Below are positions 45,396-53,899 of a stretch of DNA of 64,000 bases, piece after piece. Location: positions 1,860,001 through 1,924,000 of the forward strand of contig NZ_AP024238.1 of the NCBI RefSeq assembly GCF_019973615.1, in the 5' to 3' direction. The stretch comes from Rhodoferax lithotrophicus. GTDB lineage: Bacteria > Pseudomonadota > Gammaproteobacteria > Burkholderiales > Burkholderiaceae_C. Each line of letters starts with the position of its first letter. The stretch's first letter is position 1. The translations under genes and the position numbers were made by a program. The notes under the pieces were generated by a model, which made no database searches, had not been told where the DNA came from, and saw only the letters and a program-made list of their open reading frames with translations.

Positions 45396-46238
45396 TTAAA
45401 TATTGGCAAACAATTTGGCTTCTTCGAAGGCGGCGTTTAAATCACCTGCTGCAAGGATAACCTCTTCCAGCGTGCCTCCCATGGCTTTGGCAACCAATGG
45501 TGGCAGCTCGTAGACACGGGGGTTTCCCGCAAAACCAAAACCCAGTTCCTTGCTGATCTGATTGGCGGTGTAGACACATGAAAACAAATCCGTGTCGAGG
45601 GACTGGGTATCGTATTGATGGGCAATGGTTTCAATCAGGCTGGGAGCAAAGCGCCATTTTTCGACCAGCATGGCCCCAATGACCGCATGATCTGCACCCA
45701 AGGACTGCTGCAAGGCCTCATGCAGCGAGGAGCCGTTGGCTTCACTTTGTGCCAATGCCTGTTTGAATTCGTTGGGCATGAACTGGGCGCAAACCACCTT
45801 GCCAAAGTCATGCAGCAGACCACCAATAAAACAATCCATGGGATCGGCATCATCCATGCGCAGGGCCAATTTTTTGGCAATCACGGCGGTGGACAAGGAA
45901 TGCAGCAAATATTTGCCAATATCAAACTCAGCGGCGTTGTGCCGCGGCAGCATACCAATGGCGGCAATGCTCAAGGCCAGATTTTTGATGGTGTTGAAGC
46001 CCAAATACACCACGGCATGGTTGATGGAGGTGATTTGTTTGGGCAGGCTGTAATACGCTGAATTCACCACTTTCAAAATCTTGACGGTGACCACCGGGTC
46101 TTTGTCAATGATTTGAACCAAGTCTTTGGGGGTGGCATTGACATCACGGGTCAGTTCCAAAATTTTTTCAACACTTTTGGGAAACGCAGGCATCCCATCA
46201 ACGGCATTGGCGAGTTTTTGTGAAAGTTCAGGCGACAT
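45396..46238 (-). CDS. HDOD domain signalling protein
   Basis: A 280-residue protein built of an HDOD domain (LTRDVNATPKDLVQIIDKDPVVTVKILKVVNSAYY ... GGLLHDFGKVV, split). HDOD proteins act as regulatory adaptors in c-di-GMP and stress signalling; phosphohydrolase activity is not assumed. ATG 46238 is chosen over TTG 46256. It lies ten bases before the MBL-fold gene and is probably co-transcribed with it. Confidence 0.88.
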   Translation of the reverse strand: MSPELSQKLANAVDGMPAFPKSVEKILELTRDVNATPKDLVQIIDKDPVVTVKILKVVNSAYYSLPKQITSINHAVVYLGFNTIKNLALSIAAIGMLPRHNAAEFDIGKYLLHSLSTAVIAKKLALRMDDADPMDCFIGGLLHDFGKVVCAQFMPNEFKQALAQSEANGSSLHEALQQSLGADHAVIGAMLVEKWRFAPSLIETIAHQYDTQSLDTDLFSCVYTANQISKELGFGFAGNPRVYELPPLVAKAMGGTLEEVILAAGDLNAAFEEAKLFANI

Positions 46239-46482
46239 GGTTGGATTGTCTGTCAAGCAAACGGGAAGTGGGTGACTTCAAATTTGAATCCGCCCTTGGA
46301 TTTGAGACTTCTACCCGTTAAATCGACACGGTTAAATGGATACCGGGTTGATGGGGTTGACGGTCTGAGTGGGTTTGCCTGCCCCGATTGCCAAACGGTA
46401 TAAGCCCAGCAGGCGTGTTGCCTGCAGAGTCATGTGGCAGCGCTTCGCTTTTGAGTGAGCCAAGTGCTGGATGGCCCAAATA
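46239..46482. other. Intergenic, nothing recognised
   Basis: About 240 bases between the HDOD start and the ROK-regulator stop. It should hold the HDOD promoter. No RNA or convincing terminator is seen. Confidence 0.4.
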
Positions 46483-47721
46483 CTATGAACCTGTTTTGAG
46501 GAATAAATCCTGGTCCGGCGCAAAATTGGCGTGTAGCGGCATCAGCGCACCACCCAGGGCGCGGGCATCAGGGCCGACCACACCGGCGATTACATTGGCA
46601 TTCCACAGGCCTTCCCAGTTGTAGCGCTGCAACGCTGCCTGGGTGGCCGCGATCAACTGGGCCAGCAGGGCGCGGCTGAATGAGCCATCGACCACTACCG
46701 CGTCAATGTCCAGAAAAGCCGTGCCACTGACCACCGTGTGTGCCAGGGCGTTGGCGGCGTTGTCAATCCAGCCTTGGGTTTCTTCGGCAAAGGGGGGTTG
46801 CAAGGCGCGCTCGTCATATGCCGCATGCGGGTTCAGGCCGTGGGCTGTGAAGCGCTGTTCCAACTCCCACAACGAGGCCAAACGGATCAATTGTTCGGGG
46901 GGGGTGGCCTGTGCTGAAGCATGTGCCAAACTCATCGGCAGCGATGCGACCGCCCCGGCATTGCCATGTACACCGCCGTGCAGGTGGGAGTTAATGACCA
47001 AACCACCACCGACAAAGGTATCGACAAACAAGTAGAGAAAATTTTTCAGATCGCGGCCACGGCCTTGTACCAGTTCGGCTACACAAGCCGCTGAGGTGTC
47101 TTTGGCAAAGCTGACCGGTACATCCGTCATGCTTTGAACCTGTGCACGCAGGTCGATCTGGTTCCACTCTTCAGACTGCTCGTCAGACAAACCCAGCATA
47201 CGGTGCCAGCCACCCAGTTGAAAAGGGGCTGCCACGCCCACGCCTACCAGCCGGTCGCGCAAGTCGCCAAGTTCATCGCTCAGGGTTTGCATGTGTTGGG
47301 CCATGGCTGGCAGCAGGGTACTGGCATCAGGAAACACATAGTCCAGACTGTGGCGCAGGCGCACCTGCCCGGCAAAGTCCACCAGTAACCAGTCCGCACT
47401 GCGTCGGCCCACTTTGATGCCAATGGCAAACGCACCGTTCGGGTTCAGCGTCAAGGGAACCGACGGTTGGCCGATGCGCCCGCGCACCCTGTCTTGCTTG
47501 AGGATCAGGCCATCTTCTTCCAGCCGGGTAGTGATCAGGCCAATGGTCTGTGCGGTCAATCCGGTCAGGCGGGCCAGGTCGGCTTTGGGCAGGCTGCCGT
47601 TGAGCCGAATGGCCTGTAGTACCACGCGCTCATTAAATTGGCGCATGCCTACATGGTTGGAGCCACGTGGGCGCAGCAGGGCAGGGGGCTCAACAGGGGT
47701 GGCGTGGCGGGGTGGTGTCAT
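46483..47721 (-). CDS. ROK-family transcriptional regulator of the sugar locus
   Basis: A 412-residue NagC/XylR-type protein. The N-terminal winged HTH (NGSLPKADLARLTGLTAQTIGLITTRLEEDGLI) is followed by a ROK sugar-kinase-like domain (about 95-400) with GIGVAAPFQLGG-like segments (VGVGVAAPFQLGG) and GGLVINSHLHGG. It overlaps the mutarotase gene by four bases and is the last gene of the transporter operon. It probably represses this locus and responds to the transported sugar. Confidence 0.9.
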   Translation of the reverse strand: MTPPRHATPVEPPALLRPRGSNHVGMRQFNERVVLQAIRLNGSLPKADLARLTGLTAQTIGLITTRLEEDGLILKQDRVRGRIGQPSVPLTLNPNGAFAIGIKVGRRSADWLLVDFAGQVRLRHSLDYVFPDASTLLPAMAQHMQTLSDELGDLRDRLVGVGVAAPFQLGGWHRMLGLSDEQSEEWNQIDLRAQVQSMTDVPVSFAKDTSAACVAELVQGRGRDLKNFLYLFVDTFVGGGLVINSHLHGGVHGNAGAVASLPMSLAHASAQATPPEQLIRLASLWELEQRFTAHGLNPHAAYDERALQPPFAEETQGWIDNAANALAHTVVSGTAFLDIDAVVVDGSFSRALLAQLIAATQAALQRYNWEGLWNANVIAGVVGPDARALGGALMPLHANFAPDQDLFLKTGS

Positions 47722-48170
47722 GGGCGCAGATTTTCACCGATGACCCCTTTGCGCAAGATGAAGTTGCCAAAAGGCTGTTTTTCTCCCGTCAGCACAATGG
47801 CGTAAGCGGCACGTGCACGGTCATAAAAAGCATAGCGCTCAACGGGCTCTACGCTTTGGTTGGGCAGCATTTGGGTTGATAGAAGAGCGATCACTTCGCG
47901 CTGCATGGCAGAACAGTAGCCTTCTGGCTGGTTGCTGACGGCCATGAACCCTGCCGGGTGAGTCACATCGGTGGCCAATGGCAGCAGGGTGGTGACCGCC
48001 GCCACCGCTTGAGCCATCGAACTGCACGGCAGTCTGATGACAGGTTTGCCTGCAGCAATGCTCATGGCGGTGAAGTTGGCATCGGCCAGCACCAGTGCAT
48101 CGTCATGACCCATTTCCATCATGATTTTGAGTAGCTCGGGTGTGAGCAGTGGGGGGATTCCTTTAAGCAT
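47718..48170 (-). CDS. RbsD/FucU-family sugar mutarotase
   Basis: A 150-residue protein (MLKGIPPLLTPELLKIMMEMGHDDALVLADANF) interconverting anomers of a sugar such as fucose, ribose or similar. The catalytic His lies in MGHDD (about residue 21), with a C-terminal KKGVI-like end (LRKGVI). The FucU-type start and length fit. It sits between the ABC ATPase and the ROK regulator in one operon. Confidence 0.9.
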   Translation of the reverse strand: MLKGIPPLLTPELLKIMMEMGHDDALVLADANFTAMSIAAGKPVIRLPCSSMAQAVAAVTTLLPLATDVTHPAGFMAVSNQPEGYCSAMQREVIALLSTQMLPNQSVEPVERYAFYDRARAAYAIVLTGEKQPFGNFILRKGVIGENLRP

Positions 48171-48190
48171 GAAAGTCTTTCAATAGCGGC

Positions 48191-48988
48191 TTATGCGTGC
48201 GCGTTGGCGGGCAATTCATGGACCGTTTTGGCACCCGTCATCACCGCGACGGTGTCGCTCATGCTGATGGTTTTGGGGTTAACCACAGCCGCGCGTTTAC
48301 CCAGGCGCTGGATGTGAATGCGGTCGGCTACTTCAAATACATGGGGCATGTTGTGGCTGATCAAAATCACAGGCAGACCCTTGTCACGCACCCGGCGAAT
48401 CAATTCCAGCACCATGTTGCCTTCTTTCACACCCAGCGCAGCGGTGGGCTCGTCCATGATCACCACGTGTCGGGCGAAGGCAGCCGCACGGGCCACCGCC
48501 ACACATTGACGCTGACCACCCGACAGGGTTTCGACCGCTTGTGTCATGGAGCGGATGCCGACTTTCAGGTCATTCATGCGGGCAATGGCTTGGGCCAGCA
48601 TTTCCTTCTTGTCCAGCAGGCGCAGCCATTGGCCGATCAGGCCGGGTTTCAGGAGTTCGCGGCCCAGAAACAGGTTTTCGGCAATACTCATGGCCGGGGC
48701 TACCGCCAGATCTTGATAAACGGTTTCGATACCAGCTTTGCGCGCGTCAATGGGTGACTTGAAATGCACCGGGTTGTCGTCCAGTCGCAGCTCACCTTCG
48801 TCGGGCACGGTGGCACCTGACAAGGCTTTGATCAGTGACGATTTTCCGGCACCGTTATCACCAATGATGGCCATGATTTCGCCAGCACGTAGTTCAAAGT
48901 CGGTGCCGTCCAGCGCGGTGACCTGGCCATAACGCTTGACCAGACCTTTGGCCTGCATCACCAGAGGTTGTGATGTGTGTTGATTCAT
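48191..48988 (-). CDS. Sugar ABC transporter ATP-binding protein (FrcA type)
   Basis: A 265-residue single-domain ATPase: Walker A GDNGAGKSSLIK, signature LSGGQRQCVAVARA and Walker B VIMDEPTAAL. Most sugar CUT2 ATPases are double-domain (about 500 residues); the short form is typical of the fructose FrcA group. ATG 48988 with GGAGA before it is chosen over the longer frame. It pairs with the 49124 permease. Confidence 0.92.
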   Translation of the reverse strand: MNQHTSQPLVMQAKGLVKRYGQVTALDGTDFELRAGEIMAIIGDNGAGKSSLIKALSGATVPDEGELRLDDNPVHFKSPIDARKAGIETVYQDLAVAPAMSIAENLFLGRELLKPGLIGQWLRLLDKKEMLAQAIARMNDLKVGIRSMTQAVETLSGGQRQCVAVARAAAFARHVVIMDEPTAALGVKEGNMVLELIRRVRDKGLPVILISHNMPHVFEVADRIHIQRLGKRAAVVNPKTISMSDTVAVMTGAKTVHELPANAHA

Positions 48989-49123
48989 GTTAGTTCTCCA
49001 ATGTGTGAGGCAGTGGCTGCACGACAGGTTTGAGCCTGTACACGCCACAGATCCGGCTTGGCCGGGCCGCTGGCATGGTTTCCCTTGAGGGCGAAGATGC
49101 ACAGTGGCTCAGAGGGGTGTTCA

Positions 49124-50083
49124 CTACCTTGCACCCTTGCGTGACATCTGGTCGGCAGCAACTGCCAGGATGACCAGAATACCGGTGATCAATGTTTGGT
49201 AGACCGAGGCCACGCCCATCAGCGTCAAGCCATTGCGGAACACCCCCACAATCACGGCGCCCACCAAGGAGCCCAGGATGATGCCGCGTCCGCCAAACAG
49301 GCTGGTGCCACCCAGCACCACGGCGGTGATGGCATCGAGGTTTTCGGTTTGCCCGGCATTGGGGTCGCCGACACCGGTTCTGGCGACCGACAACATGGCG
49401 GCAATGCCATAAAACAAGCCTGCCATGGCATACACCGTGATCAGCACGCGGTCAACGCTGATCCCGGTCAGCCGGGCTGCTTCGGGGTTGTTGCCCACTG
49501 CATACAAATGGCGGCCAGGTGCGGTTTCACGCAACACAAACCAGGCCAGCACATACAAGAGCAGCATGGTCACCGTGCCCAGGCTGACTTCTGTGCTGCC
49601 CAAATTAAACGTATTGCCCAAAGCGGTCATGGACTCGGGCAGGTTGGAAATGGTTTGAGACTCTGAATAAATCTGGGTGATGGCAAATGCAATGTTCAAC
49701 GTGCCCAGTGTCACGATGAATGGTGGCAACTTCACGCGAGTCACCAGCAAACCATTGAGAAAACCAAAACCCACGGCCACACCAAGCCCGCAAGCGGTGG
49801 CCAAATAAGGGTTCATGCCGTAATCAACGGCAAATTTGGTCATGACGACACCACTCAAGGCCATCACCATGCCGCATGACAGGTCAATGCCGGCCGTCAG
49901 AATGATGAGTGATTGACCAATGGCCAGCACACCAACCACCATGACTTGTTGCAATACCAAAGACAGGTTGGTACCGCTCAGGAATCGCTCGGTTTGGAGG
50001 GCGAAAAACAGGCAGGTGACTGCCAGGGCTATCCAGGGGCCAAGGGCTCCCCAGGGAATAGGGCGTTTGCTTGTCGTGGACAT
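49124..50083 (-). CDS. Sugar ABC transporter permease (RbsC/FrcC type)
   Basis: A 319-residue membrane protein of the CUT2 group with about eight to ten helices, containing GIDLSCGMVMALSGVV and GLLVTRVKLPPFIVTLGTL and the cytoplasmic EAARLTGISVDRVL loop that contacts the ATPase. ATG 50083 is preferred to GTG 50086. Separated from the binding-protein gene by 148 bases with nested inverted repeats. Confidence 0.93.
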   Translation of the reverse strand: MSTTSKRPIPWGALGPWIALAVTCLFFALQTERFLSGTNLSLVLQQVMVVGVLAIGQSLIILTAGIDLSCGMVMALSGVVMTKFAVDYGMNPYLATACGLGVAVGFGFLNGLLVTRVKLPPFIVTLGTLNIAFAITQIYSESQTISNLPESMTALGNTFNLGSTEVSLGTVTMLLLYVLAWFVLRETAPGRHLYAVGNNPEAARLTGISVDRVLITVYAMAGLFYGIAAMLSVARTGVGDPNAGQTENLDAITAVVLGGTSLFGGRGIILGSLVGAVIVGVFRNGLTLMGVASVYQTLITGILVILAVAADQMSRKGAR

Positions 50084-50142
50084 CACAGACTCCGGGTAAA
50101 AACAGATGAACAGGTTTCTGCGTGGCAGGGCACGTCAGTTTT

Positions 50143-50219
50143 CTTCACCCAGAGGGCAGGGCGCTCACCAGTCCAGGATATCTTCCTATGTCTGGTAAGC
50201 GTCAAGCCCCTGGGTGAAG
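50143..50219. other. Nested inverted repeats between binding-protein and permease genes
   Basis: CTTCACCCAG (50143-50152) and CTGGGTGAAG (50210-50219) are exact complements. Inside them GCTCACCAG and CTGGTAAGC form a second, imperfect stem. Such intercistronic structures often protect the upstream binding-protein mRNA and lower downstream expression. Confidence 0.5.
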
Positions 50220-50231
50220 CTTGGCGAATAC

Positions 50232-51218
50232 TTATTTGGTGCCCCAGCACAGATCCAGACCTGTCTTGGCATCTTTGCTGTCCACGCCCGCAATGGCTTT
50301 GGCAGAGATCAGGGTGACGCCGGTATCGGTGTAGCCGCTTGAGCGCTTGCCGTCTTTGGCGTATTGCACGCCCGCAGCCACACCCAAGGCCGCCATCTTC
50401 AGCGGGTATTGCTGTGAGGTTGCGGTGATGATGCCTTTGGCCGTGTCTTTAATGCCTTGGCAACCACCGTCTACCGACAGGATCAGTACACCTTTTTCTT
50501 TGCCCGCCTTTTTCAAAGCGTTGTAGGCACCAGCGGCAGCAGGCTCATTGATGGTGTAAACCACGTTGATATCAGGGTTCTTTTGCAGGCAGTTTTCCAT
50601 GGCCGTCTGGCCCTTGGCTTGGTTACCGTCAGTGTCGCCAGCACACACGGTCTCAGGGGTGCTGGAGAGTTCATTGGACTTGGCATCATTGGCCTTCAAG
50701 CCAAAACCGGTCATGAAACCGTTGTGGCGTTGTGCACCCACTGGGTGGCCGGGGAACAGGTCCAGCATGGCAATTTTGGCGGGCTTGTCACCCAAAGCAG
50801 CTTTGGCGTATTGACCAATCATGACACCTGCCTTGTAGTTGTCCGTTGCAAAAAGAGCATCGGCCCCTTCAAATGGGCTGTCCAGTGCAATCACTTGCAC
50901 ACCCTTGGCCTGCACTTTTTTCACGGTGGGGATGATGGCATCACCAGAGGCGGTGATCAAAATGGTTTTGGCACCTGCTGCGGTCATGTTTTCAATCGCT
51001 GCGATTTGGGCTGCGGTATCGCCATCTTTTTTGCCTGCGGCTGTCATCAGCTTGGCACCCATTTTTTTAGCCTCAGCTTGCGCACCTTCTTTCATCTTCA
51101 CAAAAAATGGGTTGGTTTCGGTTTTGGTGATCAGGCCAATCACGGGTTGTTCTGCGGCAAAAGCGGCACTGCAGGCCAGGGTCAGGGTGCTCAGCAGAAG
51201 GGATGTCGACAGGTTCAT
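50232..51218 (-). CDS. Sugar ABC transporter substrate-binding protein (FrcB type)
   Basis: A 328-residue periplasmic protein with a Sec signal (MNLSTSLLLSTLTLACSAAFA, cleaved after AFA). The mature part (PVIGLITKTETNPFFVKMKEGAQ) is of the ribose/fructose-binding type, with IALDSPFEGADALFATDNY and VYTINEPAAAGAYNALKKAG. The overall pattern is closest to FrcB of fructose transport as I know it; the ligand is inferred. First gene of the minus-strand operon. Confidence 0.92.
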   Translation of the reverse strand: MNLSTSLLLSTLTLACSAAFAAEQPVIGLITKTETNPFFVKMKEGAQAEAKKMGAKLMTAAGKKDGDTAAQIAAIENMTAAGAKTILITASGDAIIPTVKKVQAKGVQVIALDSPFEGADALFATDNYKAGVMIGQYAKAALGDKPAKIAMLDLFPGHPVGAQRHNGFMTGFGLKANDAKSNELSSTPETVCAGDTDGNQAKGQTAMENCLQKNPDINVVYTINEPAAAGAYNALKKAGKEKGVLILSVDGGCQGIKDTAKGIITATSQQYPLKMAALGVAAGVQYAKDGKRSSGYTDTGVTLISAKAIAGVDSKDAKTGLDLCWGTK

Positions 51219-51368
51219 TCGGATGCTCCTCGTTGGTTTGGCCCTTGCGGGGCGGTGGATTCACACAGTTGCAGGGGCTGAAGGCTGGCCTGCGGGTAAT
51301 TACGCTTGTTGGTTTGGCGTGGCTGAACTATAGTGGCAGAATGGTTACTAAATCAAGTTGTTTTAGTT

Positions 51369-52379
51369 ATGGAAAACCCTAATATGCTGCAAATAAACTC
51401 TTTTGTCCAGGTCGCCACCGCAGGTGAGGCGTTGATTGATTTCATTGCCCACGCTGATGGCCGTTTTGAGCCGTGCCTGGGTGGTGCGGTCTACAACCTG
51501 ACCCGTGCGCTGGCGCGCCAGGGTATTGGCACGGCTTACCTCAACCCTTTGTCACGCGACCGCTTTGGTCGGCAATTGGCAAGCATGCTGACGCAAGACG
51601 GTGTGGTTCTGGCCGCACCTGAGCCGGTGGTGCAGGTCACTTCATTGGCCGTGGTCAATGTCAATGAGCGGGGCCATCCCGACTATGCGTTTTACCGTGA
51701 AGGTGTGGCCGACCGTGCCACCAGTGCCGCAGCTCTGACCCAAGCCTGCCGAGATATGGAAACCATGTCAATGGTGTGTACCGGCGCGTTGGCGCTTTCA
51801 CCGGACGATGCAGACACCTACTTGCCTTGGCTGGCGGCGCAACGCCAGGCTGGGCGTACCGTGGTGGTGGATGCCAATTTGCGCCCCTCGGTGATGCCCA
51901 ACCTGGAGCAATACCGTCGCCATGTATTGACCGCCTTGCAATATGCCGACGTGATCAAGGCCAGCGATGAAGACCTGGCATGCCTGGCGCTTCCGGGTGC
52001 AGATGCCTTGTCCCAGGCGCAGAACCTGCTTCAAACCAGTCGCGCCAGTGTGCTGGCCCTGACCTTGGGTGCGAAAGGTGCTGCGTTGTTGACACGTCAG
52101 GGGCAGGTGTTTCATGCGCGTGAACTGGAGCCGTTGAAGGTGGTGGATACCGTCGGTGCGGGGGATTGCTTTTTGGCTGGCCTGGTCACCGCCATGCTGG
52201 CGCACAAGCTGCCAGCCGATTGGGGTGGCGAAGTGGTGCCCGAGGGGGTTGCCAAAGACTTGCTGGGCAGTGCGATTGCCAGCGCCAGCCTGTGTGTGAT
52301 GCAAAGGGGGTGTGTGCCGCCTTCACGCAGCCAGGTTCTGCAGCGGATGGCCTCTGTGGGGGTATCGTTTGTGGGTTGA
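51369..52379 (+). CDS. PfkB-family carbohydrate kinase (probable fructokinase)
   Basis: A 336-residue sugar kinase. The N-terminal segment (ATAGEALIDFIAHADGRFEP, then GGAVYNLTRALARQG) and the C-terminal ATP/anion-hole motif DTVGAGDCFLAGL with the catalytic Asp are intact. ATG 51369 is used; GTG 51333 and ATG 51384 are alternatives. Divergent from the binding-protein gene, so it probably phosphorylates the imported sugar. Confidence 0.88.
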   Translation: MENPNMLQINSFVQVATAGEALIDFIAHADGRFEPCLGGAVYNLTRALARQGIGTAYLNPLSRDRFGRQLASMLTQDGVVLAAPEPVVQVTSLAVVNVNERGHPDYAFYREGVADRATSAAALTQACRDMETMSMVCTGALALSPDDADTYLPWLAAQRQAGRTVVVDANLRPSVMPNLEQYRRHVLTALQYADVIKASDEDLACLALPGADALSQAQNLLQTSRASVLALTLGAKGAALLTRQGQVFHARELEPLKVVDTVGAGDCFLAGLVTAMLAHKLPADWGGEVVPEGVAKDLLGSAIASASLCVMQRGCVPPSRSQVLQRMASVGVSFVG

Positions 52380-52428
52380 TGGGGAATGAATTCACGGACC
52401 CCAACCCCAATCATTCCAACGACCGATC

Positions 52429-53070
52429 ATGACGATTCATCACAACCTGGATATGCCTGAAATCTGCCACCAGCGCATCACCCAACTGCTGTCCAGCGGC
52501 CGCCGCACCATTTTGGGCCTGGTGGCTCCACCCGGCGCAGGGAAGTCCACCCTGGCGCAAGCTTTGCTGACCAGGTTTGGTGATGCTGTACAGGTAGTGC
52601 CGATGGACGGTTTCCACCTGGCCAACAGCGAACTTGAGCGCCTGGGGCGGCGCGCCCGCAAAGGTGCACCAGACACCTTTGATGCGGCCGGATTCGTTAG
52701 CTTGCTGGCGCGTATCCAAGCGCAACAACCTGGTGATGCGGCGGTGTACGCGCCTGAGTTTCGGCGCGAGATCGACGAAGCCGTGGCCGGTGCCATTGCC
52801 GTGCAGCACAGCACACCGCTGATCGTTGTGGAGGGTAATTACCTGTTGCTGGACGACGCACCCTGGTCACAGGTGCGGGGCTTGAGCGATGAGATCTGGT
52901 ACCTGGACGTGCCTGCCGATGTGCGCCATGCACGCCTGCTGGCACGCCACATACAGTTTGGCCGTACGCGTGAGGCGGCACTGGCCTGGATCGCCCACAC
53001 CGATGAGCCCAACGCCGTGCGAATTGCGCAGGCGCGTCACCATGCAGATTTGTGCGTGGCTTGGGGCTGA
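52429..53070 (+). CDS. P-loop nucleoside/sugar kinase family protein (FrcK/YggC-like)
   Basis: A 213-residue P-loop kinase: Walker A APPGAGKSTLA (about residues 31-41), PMDGFHLANSEL, an RKGAPDTFDAAGF segment and VVEGNYLLLDD. This is the uridine-kinase/pantothenate-kinase-like group often found beside fructose ABC transporters. It lies 49 bases after the PfkB gene. Substrate unknown. Confidence 0.85.
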   Translation: MTIHHNLDMPEICHQRITQLLSSGRRTILGLVAPPGAGKSTLAQALLTRFGDAVQVVPMDGFHLANSELERLGRRARKGAPDTFDAAGFVSLLARIQAQQPGDAAVYAPEFRREIDEAVAGAIAVQHSTPLIVVEGNYLLLDDAPWSQVRGLSDEIWYLDVPADVRHARLLARHIQFGRTREAALAWIAHTDEPNAVRIAQARHHADLCVAWG

Positions 53071-53090
53071 TTCTTTATTTTTAAGAAGAA

Positions 53091-53143
53091 AATAGGCCTC
53101 TAGTGCTTATCAATAAAGCGCTAGTAGCTCATTTATTGATAGC
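53091..53143 (+). repeat. Dispersed short repeat, copy 7, at a gene end
   Basis: AATAGGCCTCTAGTGCTTAT then CAATAAAGCGCTAGTAGC and TCATTTATTGATAGC. It provides the last codons and stop of the 53129 minus-strand gene. Confidence 0.75.
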
Positions 53144-53836
53144 TTTCAGGGTAGCTTCCTCGATCAGTACTTTGTAGCTGTAGCCGGCACCAAAATCCTT
53201 GTCGTTGCGTACCGTGCCGGAGGCCGTGACCATGTCACCCAGTTTGGCTGAAGTGTTGGTGGTGACCAGGATGTCGTTGCTGGCGTTGCTCTCGGAGCCT
53301 GTGCCGTCACGCAGGTGCACCCAGTTTTTACCCATGATGCCGTTGTTGACCTTGACCACTTTGCCGTTCACCTGCACCGGTTTGTCTTTCAACGTTGTGG
53401 CCTTGGTCACCACCTCGGCCACGGTGTAGGCATTCGCACCGCTGGCTTTGGCCACTTTGATCGGGCTGGTGTCCACCGGCTTGACCTGGTTGCCATGTGC
53501 AGCCATGGTCTCTTTGCCGCCGGTTGTGGTGCCTGCAAGGTTGCCAAACACGATGCTGGGGAAGGTTTTCTTCAGCGTTTTGCTTTCAAAGTTGTTCATC
53601 ACCATGGCGTTTTCGATGGTTACCTTGGCTCCTCTTTTCACGCTGGTGGTGTTCACGGCGGCCCAGGTTTCACCGTCTTTGGTCTTCAGGCGCAAGTAGG
53701 TGTAACCGTCAACGTCTTTGGTTTCCAGCACTTCACCGGAGACCACCGAGTTAGCCATGGGCGCATCCGCAGCGGCCCAAGTGAGGGGGGTGACGGATGC
53801 CGCAACGAGCAGGCCGATGGCGAATAATTTTTTCAT
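53129..53836 (-). CDS. Periplasmic OB-fold (NrfJ-like) protein
   Basis: A 235-residue exported protein: Sec signal (MKKLFAIGLLVAASVTPLTWA), then two OB-fold-like halves. The first is SGEVLETKDVDGYTYLRLKT and the second KPVQVNGKVVKVNNGIMGKNW, each with the GxV..V...GY/NW pattern of tRNA-anti-like OB folds. Proteins of this type occur beside periplasmic cytochrome genes such as nrf. It lies 63 bases beyond the histidine kinase stop, next to the electron-transfer operon. Its last codons come from a dispersed repeat. Function unknown. Confidence 0.7.
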   Translation of the reverse strand: MKKLFAIGLLVAASVTPLTWAAADAPMANSVVSGEVLETKDVDGYTYLRLKTKDGETWAAVNTTSVKRGAKVTIENAMVMNNFESKTLKKTFPSIVFGNLAGTTTGGKETMAAHGNQVKPVDTSPIKVAKASGANAYTVAEVVTKATTLKDKPVQVNGKVVKVNNGIMGKNWVHLRDGTGSESNASNDILVTTNTSAKLGDMVTASGTVRNDKDFGAGYSYKVLIEEATLKAINK

Positions 53837-53899
53837 GGTGTGTGAGGGGAGGTGAAAAAGCTGAGCATAGCAGCAAGCAAGTTCAGCAGTTGTTTGGGC

